Assembly (NCBI GenBank): GCA_012270005.1
Contig: JAAXJD010000061.1
Location: 1 to 37,466 of the forward strand
From: Flavobacterium sp.
Lineage (GTDB): Bacteria; Bacteroidota; Bacteroidia; Flavobacteriales; Flavobacteriaceae
Direction: 5' to 3'
Length of the DNA: 37,466 bases
Notes under the pieces: generated by a model
The model's input: the letters and a program-made list of their open reading frames with translations, nothing else
Databases searched by the model: none
What the model was told of the DNA's origin: nothing
In this document: positions 22,758 to 32,069 of the stretch, piece by piece
How positions within the stretch are numbered: the stretch's first letter is position 1
Layout of the letters: the number at the start of each line of letters is the position of its first letter
Position numbers and translations under genes: made by a program

Positions 22758-23435
22758 ATGAAAGACTACTATAACATACTAGGCGTAGCTCCTGATTGCC
22801 CGCAGGCCGATATAAAGAAAGCCTACAGGCAGCTGGCACTACAGCATCATCCGGATAAAAACCAGGGCAATAAAAATAGTGAGGAACATTTTAAGCTCAT
22901 AGCCGAGGCGTATGTGATACTAAGCGACCCTGCAGCCCGAAACGAATACGACTACTCGCGTGGGGTAAAAAGCACGTACCGCGGCAGGGGCAACACATCG
23001 GGTAAGCCGTCGCCCATACAATACCTGTTACAAATAAAAGCTATTAAAAACCGGGTGCTTACTAATGGCGGGCACGTAAAACAGGGGGAGTTATATACTA
23101 TAATTTTCAATCTGCTGTCTGACGATAACATTACGCACCTGCTTGCAGAACGGGATATTACCACAAACAACCTTATTGTAGATGAAGTACTTACATGCTG
23201 TATTTTCCTAAATGCCGACACAAAAGAAAAGGTGTACGAAAAACTAAAAAAACTGGCAGTGCATTACAGCGGGTTCGGTGCCAAATTAGCTGCCCTGGAA
23301 AAACAACCCGATCAACCTCTGTCGCCTGAGGGTAAAACCGTTACACACACAGATAGCCCGCTGCCACTAACCACTAAGCTGGTATTTTTAGTTTTTGTGT
23401 TGCTCTTTATATTAATTTTAGTGGTATACAAATAG
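22758..23435 (+). CDS. J-domain protein with C-terminal membrane helix
   Basis: A 225-residue co-chaperone. The J-domain (1-65, DYYNILGVAPDC with the HPD triad at 31-33) should stimulate a DnaK ATPase. No Gly/Phe region or zinc fingers follow, so it is a type III J-protein. The middle (about 85-185) is helical and unrecognised. The C-terminus is one membrane helix (LVFLVFVLLFILILVVY), which would tether it to the inner membrane with the J-domain in the cytoplasm. The next gene begins three bases after its stop, so the two are expressed together. Clients are unknown. Confidence 0.88.
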   Translation: MKDYYNILGVAPDCPQADIKKAYRQLALQHHPDKNQGNKNSEEHFKLIAEAYVILSDPAARNEYDYSRGVKSTYRGRGNTSGKPSPIQYLLQIKAIKNRVLTNGGHVKQGELYTIIFNLLSDDNITHLLAERDITTNNLIVDEVLTCCIFLNADTKEKVYEKLKKLAVHYSGFGAKLAALEKQPDQPLSPEGKTVTHTDSPLPLTTKLVFLVFVLLFILILVVYK

Positions 23436-23438
23436 CGC

Positions 23439-23939
23439 ATGAAACCCTACAGGCCAAAATTACACCCCACCCTTACCCCTACTGACAAAGCTGTAGAAAT
23501 TGCAGGTTGGGTAACACTGTCACTTTTTTGGTGTTATATTTTACTTTCGTACAAAACCCTTCCAGAAGTTATCCCAACGCATTTTGGTGCCGGAGGCAAG
23601 GCAGATGGATTCGTAGACAAGACTACTGTATTCGGGCTGCCAGCCATTTCAACAGTGCTGTATGTGGGGCTAACGGTACTCAACCGTTTCCCGCAATTGT
23701 ATAATTTTGCTGTAGAAATAACTCCCGAAAATGCCTTACGTCAGTACACTATTGCCACCCGTATGATACGTTGGCTTAAACTGGGCATTGTAGTATTGTT
23801 TGCTGTTATAGCATACAGCACTATTGCCGTTGCTGATACCAAAACCCCACAACTAAGCGAATGGTTTTTCCCCATAACCATGGCTGTTACCTTCGGCGTT
23901 GTGGGCTACTTCCTTACAAAATCCATATTAAAAGCATAG
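23439..23939 (+). CDS. DUF1648 membrane protein
   Basis: A 166-residue inner-membrane protein. The DUF1648 signature LPEVIPTHFGAGGKADGFVDKTTVF follows the first membrane helix (about 25-42). Further helices lie at about 68-85, 110-130 and 143-162. Proteins with this domain include SdpI-like immunity proteins, but this short form has no assigned role. It starts three bases after the J-domain gene, so it is probably its operon partner. Confidence 0.85.
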   Translation: MKPYRPKLHPTLTPTDKAVEIAGWVTLSLFWCYILLSYKTLPEVIPTHFGAGGKADGFVDKTTVFGLPAISTVLYVGLTVLNRFPQLYNFAVEITPENALRQYTIATRMIRWLKLGIVVLFAVIAYSTIAVADTKTPQLSEWFFPITMAVTFGVVGYFLTKSILKA

Positions 23940-23963
23940 TAAACCTGCTGCTTTAAAAGTATG

Positions 23964-23992
23964 TTGTAAGAAAAATCAAAAATGTATATTTG
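23964..23992 (+). promoter_or_regulatory. Promoter of the spermidine-synthase-like gene
   Basis: TTG (23964-23966), 18-bp spacer, TATATTTG (23985-23992): a near-ideal Bacteroidota promoter. It starts 50 bp before the ATG at 24014. Confidence 0.65.
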
Positions 23993-24013
23993 CGCCCTAA
24001 CGCTATAACAACC

Positions 24014-24676
24014 ATGCTTAGAAAAATACTGAGCTATTTTATTCCGGTAAACATTTTAAAAAGAGATTCAGCCATAAGCCAGCGGCTTGAAGTTACCCTT
24101 AATAACGGTAAGCTTGTGCTGGACAGTAAAAATACCAATTACTCTTACGGTAGCCTGCAGCGCATATTACGAAAGGGGCTTCAGTACATTGGTTTTGAGC
24201 GTATTCGTGGCTTTAACAACGTGCTGGTGCTGGGCGTAGCGGGCGGCAGTGTAATTAAAACACTTGCCGATGACATAGGTTTTAAGGGCATTATTACCGG
24301 GGTAGAAATTGACCCTAAGGTTATAGCTTTGGCCAATACGTATTTTGGCTTAGAGAAGGTAGAAAACTGCAACGTGATTATAACCGACGCTTTTGAATAC
24401 GTGCTTAAATGCACTGAAAAGTACGACCTTATTATTATAGACATTTTTAAGGACACCGTAATGCCCAATTTTTTGTTTGAGGATTTCTTTATACAGCGGG
24501 TAAATAATATGCTTAATGTAAATGGATTTATTTTATTTAATACCATGACATTAACCGAAAAAGATAAAGAACGTAATGTACGCTACAGGCAGGCGTTCAA
24601 CGAAAATTTTTCCGTGCGTATGTACCCAAAGGTGGAAGATCATAACGAGCTTTTTACTATTAAAAAACTGGCGTAA
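24014..24676 (+). CDS. Spermidine synthase-like protein
   Basis: A 220-residue protein with the Rossmann fold of polyamine aminopropyltransferases and related methyltransferases. VLVLGVAGGSVIKTL (nucleotide-binding loop) and GVEIDPKVIALANTYFGL (acidic residue for the adenosyl group) are present. So are VIITDAFEYV and YDLIIIDIFKD, where spermidine synthases have their catalytic Asp. It is shorter than true spermidine synthases (about 280) and lacks the N-terminal tetramerisation domain, so the reaction may differ. The ATG at 24014 was preferred to a TTG at 23990 because that TTG overlaps the -7 box. It is monocistronic. Confidence 0.8.
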   Translation: MLRKILSYFIPVNILKRDSAISQRLEVTLNNGKLVLDSKNTNYSYGSLQRILRKGLQYIGFERIRGFNNVLVLGVAGGSVIKTLADDIGFKGIITGVEIDPKVIALANTYFGLEKVENCNVIITDAFEYVLKCTEKYDLIIIDIFKDTVMPNFLFEDFFIQRVNNMLNVNGFILFNTMTLTEKDKERNVRYRQAFNENFSVRMYPKVEDHNELFTIKKLA

Positions 24677-24968
24677 ATTATTATATCGTACTCAATCTCG
24701 TAGCTCCTATGGATGCCTTGGCACAACAGCTACTATTATATGTCACTTCACTTCAACTGAAAACAGTATGCTTTAAAAGTGTTAACTGTATTTCAATCCC
24801 CATAGCTATACAGGTATTTGCTAAATGCAATTACATATTTCCTGCACTCTAACGATATATTATTTTGGTTTAAAAAAAAATTTAACTCTTTTTTGACAAA
24901 TAATCATTTTTTGTTTTATATTTGATAAGTGTAAAAATAACATTTATTAAATAATCCAAAAAATTCTT
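24677..24968. other. Intergenic region before the T9SS cargo gene
   Basis: 292 bp without a gene. The last 80 bp hold the promoter of the next gene and long A and T runs. In the first 200 bp I saw no frame, hairpin with T-run or repeat worth naming. Confidence 0.5.
24891..24924 (+). promoter_or_regulatory. Promoter of the T9SS cargo gene
   Basis: TTTTG (24891-24895), 21-bp spacer, TATATTTG (24917-24924), preceded by an A/T-rich stretch with an A-run (24873-24880) that may act as an UP-like element. The leader to the ATG is about 40 nt. Confidence 0.55.
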
Positions 24969-26216
24969 ATGAAACAAAAACTACGCTTAGGTAAAATGGT
25001 CATTGTTGCAGCAATGGCAAGTTTTATGTACGGAGCTAATGCCTACGGTCAAACGTACACTTGGTCGGGTTCTGCCAGCAACCAGTTTTACAACACTTCT
25101 AACTGGACCAGTTCAGACGGCCCCGTGGTGTTTGACAACTCTGCTTTTAAAATTGTGCGTACAAACACTCAGGGTCAATCACCTGTAATAGGTCAATGGA
25201 TAGACTGGCAGCCGGGCATTTATGACAACCTGGGAGGCAACCTTACGCTGAATGCTGATTTTCAGGTGTACTTTAACGACTTTTTAAACGGCAATGTTAC
25301 CATTAACAGCGGTGCTTCGTTCATTTGCCGTAATATTATCCGCGTGGGCCGCGAAGGCAGCGGAACGGTAAACATTAACGGTGGCACCATGCGCAGCCTG
25401 CACGAAACCAACTGGCAGGGAATTTTTATAGGCGTATTGCAAAATGGAAACGGAACCGTTAACGTTAACGATGGCGGACTTATAAGTGGCGGCTATCAGG
25501 TAGAGGTGGGTACCCGCGATTTTTATCCTACAGGTGTACTTAACGTAAATGCAGGTGGTACATCTGAAGCATACTGGAACACCGTTATAGGGCCAAACGG
25601 AACTATTAATGTAAACGGTGGTACGGTTAATACCGGGCAAGGGTTCATTGTAGGTGATTTATATCTTGATACTCCTGCAAACACGGGTACATTAGGCACT
25701 GTAGTAGGGCAAATGAACCTTAACGAAGGTACGGTAACTGTAAACCACCTTGACCTTGCCAGCCCTAACTTAGCAATACATGCAAACGGTAAAATTGTTA
25801 TTGATAACGGTACACTTAGGGTAAGGCGCACCGGGGTAGACTTTACAGCTACCATTAACGGCTACATTGCCACAGGGCAAATAGCACCTGTAGCGGGCAA
25901 AGAACTACAAGTTGCTTATGACGGAACCGAGTTTACTACCGTAGTGGCTACAGCCATAAACAACACACAGACAGCTAATAAAGCGCAGATTGTAGCGTTC
26001 CCTAACCCCGCTTCAGACAAGCTGTTCTTTAAGGGCGTAGATAACAATAATATCAGTATAATGATTACTGATGTTACCGGTAAAGTTGTGCTAAATGCAA
26101 ACGGAATTTCTAATATAAGCGCCGGTATTGATATTTCAGCGCTAACAAACGGTGTTTATATAGCTAAAGTTGCCAACGGTAACGCGGTGCAAAACATCAA
26201 ATTCATTAAAAAGTAA
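24969..26216 (+). CDS. Secreted beta-helix-like protein with type IX secretion sorting domain
   Basis: A 415-residue protein with a signal peptide (about 1-28) and a long repetitive beta region. Repeats such as GNLTLN, GNVTINSG, GTVNINGGTM, GTVNVNDGGL, GVLNVNAGG and GTINVNGGTV recur about every 25-35 residues, like the strand-turn units of autotransporter passengers or a right-handed beta-helix. The last 80 residues (VAFPNPASDKLFF to VQNIKFIKK) are a type A T9SS C-terminal sorting domain, so the protein should cross the outer membrane and be released or anchored on the surface. It has its own strong promoter and terminator, suggesting independent, high expression. Adhesion or matrix function is likely but not shown. 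Confidence 0.85.
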   Translation: MKQKLRLGKMVIVAAMASFMYGANAYGQTYTWSGSASNQFYNTSNWTSSDGPVVFDNSAFKIVRTNTQGQSPVIGQWIDWQPGIYDNLGGNLTLNADFQVYFNDFLNGNVTINSGASFICRNIIRVGREGSGTVNINGGTMRSLHETNWQGIFIGVLQNGNGTVNVNDGGLISGGYQVEVGTRDFYPTGVLNVNAGGTSEAYWNTVIGPNGTINVNGGTVNTGQGFIVGDLYLDTPANTGTLGTVVGQMNLNEGTVTVNHLDLASPNLAIHANGKIVIDNGTLRVRRTGVDFTATINGYIATGQIAPVAGKELQVAYDGTEFTTVVATAINNTQTANKAQIVAFPNPASDKLFFKGVDNNNISIMITDVTGKVVLNANGISNISAGIDISALTNGVYIAKVANGNAVQNIKFIKK

Positions 26217-26263
26217 TTAGAATCAGTATCATAGTTTTTCATTACATTTGGGTTAGTTCAATT

Positions 26264-26295
26264 AAAAAAGCCACGCAATGCGTGGCTTTTTCTTG
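26264..26295. terminator. Bidirectional terminator between the T9SS cargo gene and the efflux operon
   Basis: GCCACG (26270-26275), loop CAATG, CGTGGC (26281-26286), flanked by six As on the left and five Ts on the right, so a T-run follows the hairpin on both strands. It serves the genes ending at 26216 (plus) and 26332 (minus). Confidence 0.85.
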
Positions 26296-26331
26296 TTTAA
26301 TCTAGTTATTTGGTTACAACTGCTCGTCAGG

Positions 26332-29300
26332 TTATGTAGAAACCTTCAGCTTACTTTTTTTATTGGCCCACCAGTACAGCGGTGGTATAATCAGCGGTGC
26401 AAACAGTAACGTACTGGTAAGCCCGCCAATAATTACCGTGGCTAACGGGCGTTGCACGTCAGACCCAATACCCTTAGATGTTGCCGCCGGTATAAGTCCA
26501 AGTATGGCTAAGAATAAAATAGACATAAGTGCCCTTAATTGTTCCTTAGATACCGCCTTTATGGTTTGCAGGCTACAGTTCGCATTGTCTGTAGCGCGGT
26601 TTAGGGCCGATACCAGCAGTACCCCGGCCATAACCGAAATACCAAATATTGACACAAACCCCACACCTGCCGATACGTTAAAGTAATACCCCCGTATAAG
26701 CAATGCTATAATACCGCCCGCCAGCGCAAACAATATACAACTGGTGGTAATAAGCGTATACTTATAATCTTTATACAGCATAAACAGGAACACAAATACC
26801 ACAATAAGTGTAAGCGGAATGGTAAAGGTAAGCTGCTTACCCGCGCGCTCCAGGTTTTCGTACTGGCCGCCGTATACTATTTTATACCCTTGCGGAAGTT
26901 TAATCTGTTTGTCAATTTTACTTTGAAGCTCTTTTACAAAACTCACCTGGTCTTCACCGCGAATGTTAGTACGCACGGTAACCATACGCTTATTGTTATA
27001 GCGGTAAATATTGGTTTGGCCTTCTACAAATTCAATCTGTGCCAGTTCATCCATACTTATCAGCGCCCCGGTAGCCGATGGTACCAGTAGCTTCTTTATT
27101 TCGTCTATATTATCGCGGTACTGTGGCAGGTAGCGCACTACTATATCATAGCGCTTAGTACCATCATAAAGTACCGAAATATTTTTTCCACCTATGGCGG
27201 CTTCAATCATATTCATAATATCCGAAACATTAATACCGTAACGGGCGGCTGCTTCGCGGTTTATTTTTATGGCAAGCTGCTCCTGTGTACCCTCCTGCTC
27301 TATGTTTACCCCTTCGCTACCCTTCATTTTGGTTACAATGGCAGCTATAGAGTCGGCTTTGGTACGCATAAGTTTAAGGTCGTCTCCTACTACAGACACA
27401 GCCAAGTCTGCCGCGCTACCGGTTACAATTTCCATAACCTGGTCTATAATAGGCTGCCCGGAGGTAAAGCGAACGCTTGGCAACTCACGCGACAAGTCGG
27501 CTTTTATTTGTGTAACAAGGTCTTTTTTGGAAATGGTATCGCTCCAAAGTTTATAGTCTTTAAGCCCCACCAGGATTTCGTTACGGTTTGTAGGGAACGG
27601 GTCTGTTCCATCGTCATTTCTTCCTGTTTGGGTAATTACGAATGCAATCTGCGGATACCCTGCTATTATCTTTCGGATTTTAGGCGCGTATTTGGCATTT
27701 TCCTGAATGGTAATACCCGCAGCAAAGTTCCCCCTAAGGAAGATAGAACCCTCATCGAGCTCCGGCAAAAATTCACTACCCAGTTTTGCCCCAAAACCTA
27801 TCAACACCAATACAATGATAAACCCTGTGATAACCGCTTTAGAGGCGTTGTTTAAAAGGAAATTTACCACCCTATCGTATCCGCGGTCTACACGGTCTAA
27901 CACAAAGTTTTTATGCTCTTTCAATGGCTTACCCGTACCGTTGACTGCCTTGTTGTATACAAACGAAATCAGCACCGGGATTAGCGTTAACGCCGCCAGC
28001 ATAGAACCTATAACCGCAAAAGACAGTGTTAAAGCCATAGGTGAAAACAACTTGCCTTCTACCCTGGTCATTAACAAGATAGGCATATATGCCAATATGA
28101 TTATAGTAACCGAGAAAAAGATCTCGCGGCCTACTTCCTGGGCTGCCGAAAGGGTTATGCGGATAATTCCTTCCTCCTTCTCCTCGGGCGTTGCGTTTCG
28201 GTATTTCCGTATGAGGTGCTCTACCATAACGCAGGCGCCATCTACTATAATACCAAAGTCTATGGCACCGAGCGAAAGCAGGTTAGCCGGTATGCCCGTA
28301 AGGCGCATAAGTATAAACGCAAACAGCAACGAAAACGGAATGGTAAGTGCTACCACCAGCGCGCTCCTAAAGCTGCCAAGGAAAAATATAAGGATGATGA
28401 TTACAATGCTTATCCCTTCAAAAAGGGTTTTACCTACAGTTTCTAACGAGTGGTCTATAAGAAAACTCCTGTCGTACAACGGCCTTAACCGCACACCTGC
28501 CGGCAACTCATTAGCCTGTAGCTCTTCCATGCGCTGCTTAAGGGCTTTAAGCACTTCGCTTGGGTTTTCATAACGGCGTAGCAGTACAATACCTTCTACT
28601 CCATTGTTTTCATTCACTTTTTCCTGGGTAACCGTATAGCCCAAAACCCCGCTTGGCGGTGGTGGTGCTATCTCTACACTGGCCACATCGTGTATAAATA
28701 CCGGTACGCCGTTATCTGATTTCAGTACAATGTTCTCAATGTCGTCTTCGCTTTTAATGGCACCCAGCCCACGCACGGCAAAACCCTGCCCCCCGCGCGA
28801 AAGTACGTTACCACCCGAGTTTAGGTTGTTACTGCCTACAGCCCTTTCTATATCGGCTATGGTAAGGCCGTATTTCCTTAATTTTTCGGGTGCGGTAAGA
28901 ATGTGGAATTGCTTTAAAGGCCCTCCGAAGGTAGTAATATCTGCAATACCCGGTGTTTGCAGCAGGTAAGGCTTAATAACCCAGTCCTGCAAATCGCGCA
29001 GTTGTGTAGGAGAAAACGTAGGTGGAGCCTCTACCACATAGCGCAAAATTTCGCCTACGGCTGTAGATAGCGGTGCAAGCTCCGGCGAATCGCCATCGGG
29101 CAGTTCTCCCGTTGCATGGCGTTCCATTACCTGCTGGCGCGCAAAATAGTCATCTGTACCATCTTTAAACGTAAGCTGTACTACCGAAAGTCCAAATATG
29201 GTACGGCTTCTTCTGTCCAGCACGTTTGGCGTATTTTGTAACGCACGCTCTATGGGTACTGTTACCTGTTGCTCCACTTCTTCGGCGGCACGCCCCTGGT

Positions 29301-29457
29301 ACTGAGATACCACAATTACGTTAGTATCGGCTATATCCGGGTAGGCTTCAATTTTTAACTGGGTAAAACAGTAATACCCGGTTCCCATAAGCACTATACT
29401 TATGGCAACAACCAGCCAGCGGTTTTTTAGTGAAAATATAAGCAGATTCTTTATCAT
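26332..29457 (-). CDS. Heavy-metal efflux RND pump (CusA/CzcA family)
   Basis: A 1041-residue inner-membrane proton antiporter that should expel metal ions from periplasm or cytoplasm through a tripartite complex. The heavy-metal RND hallmark GAIDFGIIVDGACVMVEH is present, with Asp400, Asp406 and Glu413 matching the proton-relay residues of CzcA (402, 408, 415). There are 12 predicted membrane helices and two large periplasmic loops, and QVTVPIERALQNTPNV near the start is typical. The length is standard. Sequence alone does not tell copper/silver from cobalt/zinc/cadmium. It is the last gene of an operon with TolC-like, adaptor and DUF190 genes, 4 bp after the latter. Confidence 0.95.
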   Translation of the reverse strand: MIKNLLIFSLKNRWLVVAISIVLMGTGYYCFTQLKIEAYPDIADTNVIVVSQYQGRAAEEVEQQVTVPIERALQNTPNVLDRRSRTIFGLSVVQLTFKDGTDDYFARQQVMERHATGELPDGDSPELAPLSTAVGEILRYVVEAPPTFSPTQLRDLQDWVIKPYLLQTPGIADITTFGGPLKQFHILTAPEKLRKYGLTIADIERAVGSNNLNSGGNVLSRGGQGFAVRGLGAIKSEDDIENIVLKSDNGVPVFIHDVASVEIAPPPPSGVLGYTVTQEKVNENNGVEGIVLLRRYENPSEVLKALKQRMEELQANELPAGVRLRPLYDRSFLIDHSLETVGKTLFEGISIVIIILIFFLGSFRSALVVALTIPFSLLFAFILMRLTGIPANLLSLGAIDFGIIVDGACVMVEHLIRKYRNATPEEKEEGIIRITLSAAQEVGREIFFSVTIIILAYMPILLMTRVEGKLFSPMALTLSFAVIGSMLAALTLIPVLISFVYNKAVNGTGKPLKEHKNFVLDRVDRGYDRVVNFLLNNASKAVITGFIIVLVLIGFGAKLGSEFLPELDEGSIFLRGNFAAGITIQENAKYAPKIRKIIAGYPQIAFVITQTGRNDDGTDPFPTNRNEILVGLKDYKLWSDTISKKDLVTQIKADLSRELPSVRFTSGQPIIDQVMEIVTGSAADLAVSVVGDDLKLMRTKADSIAAIVTKMKGSEGVNIEQEGTQEQLAIKINREAAARYGINVSDIMNMIEAAIGGKNISVLYDGTKRYDIVVRYLPQYRDNIDEIKKLLVPSATGALISMDELAQIEFVEGQTNIYRYNNKRMVTVRTNIRGEDQVSFVKELQSKIDKQIKLPQGYKIVYGGQYENLERAGKQLTFTIPLTLIVVFVFLFMLYKDYKYTLITTSCILFALAGGIIALLIRGYYFNVSAGVGFVSIFGISVMAGVLLVSALNRATDNANCSLQTIKAVSKEQLRALMSILFLAILGLIPAATSKGIGSDVQRPLATVIIGGLTSTLLFAPLIIPPLYWWANKKSKLKVST

Positions 29458-29461
29458 GGCC

Positions 29462-29761
29462 TTACCATTGTTCTACAGGATGGGTTACTATAAAACCACC
29501 CCTGTAATGTTTTCTTAATTCTGTTAATGCTTTTGTTACCTTTTCTTCCTCATCTATAAACACTATGAGTAGCGGAACCTCGTCAAACGAAAATTCCTGT
29601 GTGGGCATTTTTAGCCGCTGATGCCGCCCGTAGCCACTAAACCCCTCAAAAGTGGTAGCACCTGCTATACCTTGTTCTAAAAGCAATCGGGTAATGAACT
29701 TGTAAAGCGGCACTGTGCCCTTTAGCTCGTCTTTGTCTATAAAAATTTGTGCCTGTAACAT
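29462..29761 (-). CDS. DUF190 (PII-like) protein
   Basis: A 99-residue cytoplasmic protein of the DUF190 family: AQIFIDKDELKGTVPLYKFITRLLLEQGIAGAT, then GFSGYGRHQ, and the acidic VPLLIVFIDEEEKV. The fold is ferredoxin-like and trimeric as in PII signal proteins, which bind nucleotides or small effectors. It lies between the adaptor (13-bp gap) and the pump (4-bp gap), so it is made together with the efflux complex. It may gate or sense for the pump from the cytoplasmic side; that role is inferred from position only. Confidence 0.9.
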   Translation of the reverse strand: MLQAQIFIDKDELKGTVPLYKFITRLLLEQGIAGATTFEGFSGYGRHQRLKMPTQEFSFDEVPLLIVFIDEEEKVTKALTELRKHYRGGFIVTHPVEQW

Positions 29762-29774
29762 AGTTTCATTTTTA

Positions 29775-30782
29775 TTAATATCCGAAACTAAGTCCCTTAA
29801 GCTGCATTACGCCTCCCGTAGCCACTTCATCGCCACTGTTAAGGCCGCTTAATACAGTTACCCTGTCGCCTATCTGTACCGAAGTAACCACAGGCCTGCG
29901 CTCAAATACAGCAGGCGATTTCTTTACAAATACGTAACTCTTGCCCTGCACAGTAATAAGCGAAAACTTATTTACGCTCATGGTATTGCTTTCCTTTATA
30001 CCAAAAGATACATTGGCAAACATACCCGCCTTAAACCTGAAATCAGTGTTGGCTATCTTAATCCTTACTTTGATCATACGGGTGGCGTTATCTACAGCAT
30101 CGGCAATGCCATCTATTTTCCCGTTAAATGTTTCCCCCGGAAAAGAGTTAAACGTAAGCGTGCAGGTAGCACCGGGTTTTACATTGCCCACCTGGTTTTC
30201 TGCTACATCGCAAATGATGTACGCTACTCCAGACTGCGCCTTCTTTAGTACCGACATATCAAAACCGGCGGCTTTAAGCTTTGTTTCGTGTTCTATAAGT
30301 GCCGACTTTTCATTGGCAAGATTTGTCTGCTCCATAGAAAGCGACGATTTAGCGTTTAGCACATCCTGCCCGGTAGCGGCACCGTGTAGTTTAAGATCCT
30401 GGGTTCTTTGGTACTCGATTTCTTTTTGTTTTACGTTTACAGCGGTTTCCTGCTTTATGTTGGCCTGATGCTGTAGCAATTGGGTATAATTGGCAGCAAG
30501 TTCTGTATCGTCAAAAAGGATAATGTTTTGCGCAGCGCCGGTATCTGAAGGTAGTACAGTAGCAGCCACCTTTGCCGGTGCCGTAACCGTTGCCGATAAA
30601 CCGCCTGCCAGCAGTTTTTCGGTTGTAAAGCCGCGCATTTCTGTAGTATCTTTAAAAGTAATATCGGTGCCGTTGTTAGTAACAACAGGAGCTATGTACG
30701 CCTCTAGCGGCTTCTTTTCTTCGTGTTTACAAGAAGTAAGCAGCACAAGGCAAAGGGTTGTGTTTACAATTAGTGATTTCAT
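29775..30782 (-). CDS. Efflux RND periplasmic adaptor (CusB/CzcB type) lipoprotein
   Basis: A 335-residue membrane-fusion protein linking pump and outer-membrane channel. The signal peptide ends in the lipobox LLTSC (Cys18). An alpha-helical hairpin region (about 105-170) is flanked by lipoyl-like halves, followed by the beta-barrel part (GNVKPGATCTLTFNSFPGETFNGKIDGIADAVDNATRMI) and a C-terminal membrane-proximal domain (GDRVTVLSGLNSGDEVATGGVMQLK). No His-rich extension is visible, so the metal cannot be named. It lies three bases after the TolC-like gene and before DUF190. Confidence 0.92.
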   Translation of the reverse strand: MKSLIVNTTLCLVLLTSCKHEEKKPLEAYIAPVVTNNGTDITFKDTTEMRGFTTEKLLAGGLSATVTAPAKVAATVLPSDTGAAQNIILFDDTELAANYTQLLQHQANIKQETAVNVKQKEIEYQRTQDLKLHGAATGQDVLNAKSSLSMEQTNLANEKSALIEHETKLKAAGFDMSVLKKAQSGVAYIICDVAENQVGNVKPGATCTLTFNSFPGETFNGKIDGIADAVDNATRMIKVRIKIANTDFRFKAGMFANVSFGIKESNTMSVNKFSLITVQGKSYVFVKKSPAVFERRPVVTSVQIGDRVTVLSGLNSGDEVATGGVMQLKGLSFGY

Positions 30783-30785
30783 GTA

Positions 30786-32048
30786 TTATTGGGCCATGTT
30801 ATTAATTAAACCTGTAGAATATAAAAGCTGAATGTAGCTTTGGTGGTATAGATACAACGCATCGTTATACTGCTGCTGCACATCGAGCCAGCTGCGCTGG
30901 GCTTCAAGAAAATCTATTACGGTAGTACCGCCTTTCAGATAAGCATACTTTACGTTAGACAAAATATCAGACGACTGTTTCAGCACAGCCTTATAACCTT
31001 CTATATTTTGCTGCTGCGTGCGGTAACTACTGTATGCCGTAGATAATTCGGTATTAACCTGTTGCTGAACCGCCGTATACTGCTGCTCTGCCTGTTGTTT
31101 TAAATATTGTGACTTTTTAATCTCACCCTGGTTACGGTCAAAAAACGGCAGGTCTATGGTTACATATATACCCGCGTAAGGCACAGTATTTTGCGGGTTG
31201 TATATAAGGCCGGCCTGTGGCTGTGGTATAGCCATAGACTTTTGCAGTTTTATATTACTCTCAGAAGCAGCCATTTGCGAAACCGCCAGTTTTAAATCAG
31301 TACGTTCTTTACTCGCCTGATCCAGCAGTTCCTTAAAGCTCTGTGTAACAGCAGGCGGAAAAACCTCATCATTTTTTACAATTATGCTGTCTGTAGTACC
31401 TAAGGCAAGCATTAGCTCCTTCACTTTATTGTTAAGCTCCTGCTTTGCAGTAGTGTATTGCAGCGTGTATTGTTTAGACAATAGCTGGGTGCGGTAAAAA
31501 TCAGTTTCGGTTACAACCTGGTTCTTAAGGCGGACCTTATTTATAATAACCACACTGTCTACGTTTTGGCGGGCGTAGTTAATCATTTTAAGGTTGCGCT
31601 GCGCATTCCACACCTCCAGCCATTTTGTAGCTACATCAGCAAACATGGCGCGCTCTGTTTCGGCATAGCCCGCTTTGTTTACGTCGGTATTTTTTTGTGC
31701 AAAATCAATTTTGTTGGCGCGCTGCCCCGCTATCTGAAGCGTTTTTGTAAGCTGCCACCACACCTGGCGGTTTGCCGGGTTATACCACTGCGTGTTTGCC
31801 TTATAATGGTCGCTTGCCATCATTTGCAATGACTGGTTATTCAGCTGCAGGTTAGGGCGCAGCGATGCGGTAACCACATCAGCTTCAGCAATGTTAATAT
31901 TAAATTTCGCGGCTTTAAGTTGCAGGTTATTATTGCGCGCGGCTTTTAGCGCGTCCTGCAAGGACAACGTTTTTACAGACTGCGCCGATACCCCTGTAAC
32001 GGCCAGTAGTAAAAAGTAAATGAAAGATGATTTTAAAACGCTACACAT
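30786..32048 (-). CDS. TolC-like outer-membrane efflux channel
   Basis: A 420-residue outer-membrane factor. After a signal peptide (about 1-22) come two repeats of long amphipathic helices (LSLQDALKAARNNNLQLKAA; NKVRLKNQVVTETDFYRTQLL; YAYLKGGTTVIDFLEAQRSWLDVQQQYNDALYLYHQSYIQLLYSTG), the pattern of CzcC/CusC channels. It is the first gene of the efflux operon. The 93 bp before it hold four phased repeats (32100-32138) and a promoter-like box (32077-32070), so the operon is probably switched on by the response regulator encoded just upstream. Confidence 0.93.
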   Translation of the reverse strand: MCSVLKSSFIYFLLLAVTGVSAQSVKTLSLQDALKAARNNNLQLKAAKFNINIAEADVVTASLRPNLQLNNQSLQMMASDHYKANTQWYNPANRQVWWQLTKTLQIAGQRANKIDFAQKNTDVNKAGYAETERAMFADVATKWLEVWNAQRNLKMINYARQNVDSVVIINKVRLKNQVVTETDFYRTQLLSKQYTLQYTTAKQELNNKVKELMLALGTTDSIIVKNDEVFPPAVTQSFKELLDQASKERTDLKLAVSQMAASESNIKLQKSMAIPQPQAGLIYNPQNTVPYAGIYVTIDLPFFDRNQGEIKKSQYLKQQAEQQYTAVQQQVNTELSTAYSSYRTQQQNIEGYKAVLKQSSDILSNVKYAYLKGGTTVIDFLEAQRSWLDVQQQYNDALYLYHQSYIQLLYSTGLINNMAQ

Positions 32049-32069
32049 GTTTAATGTAAATTAACCATG

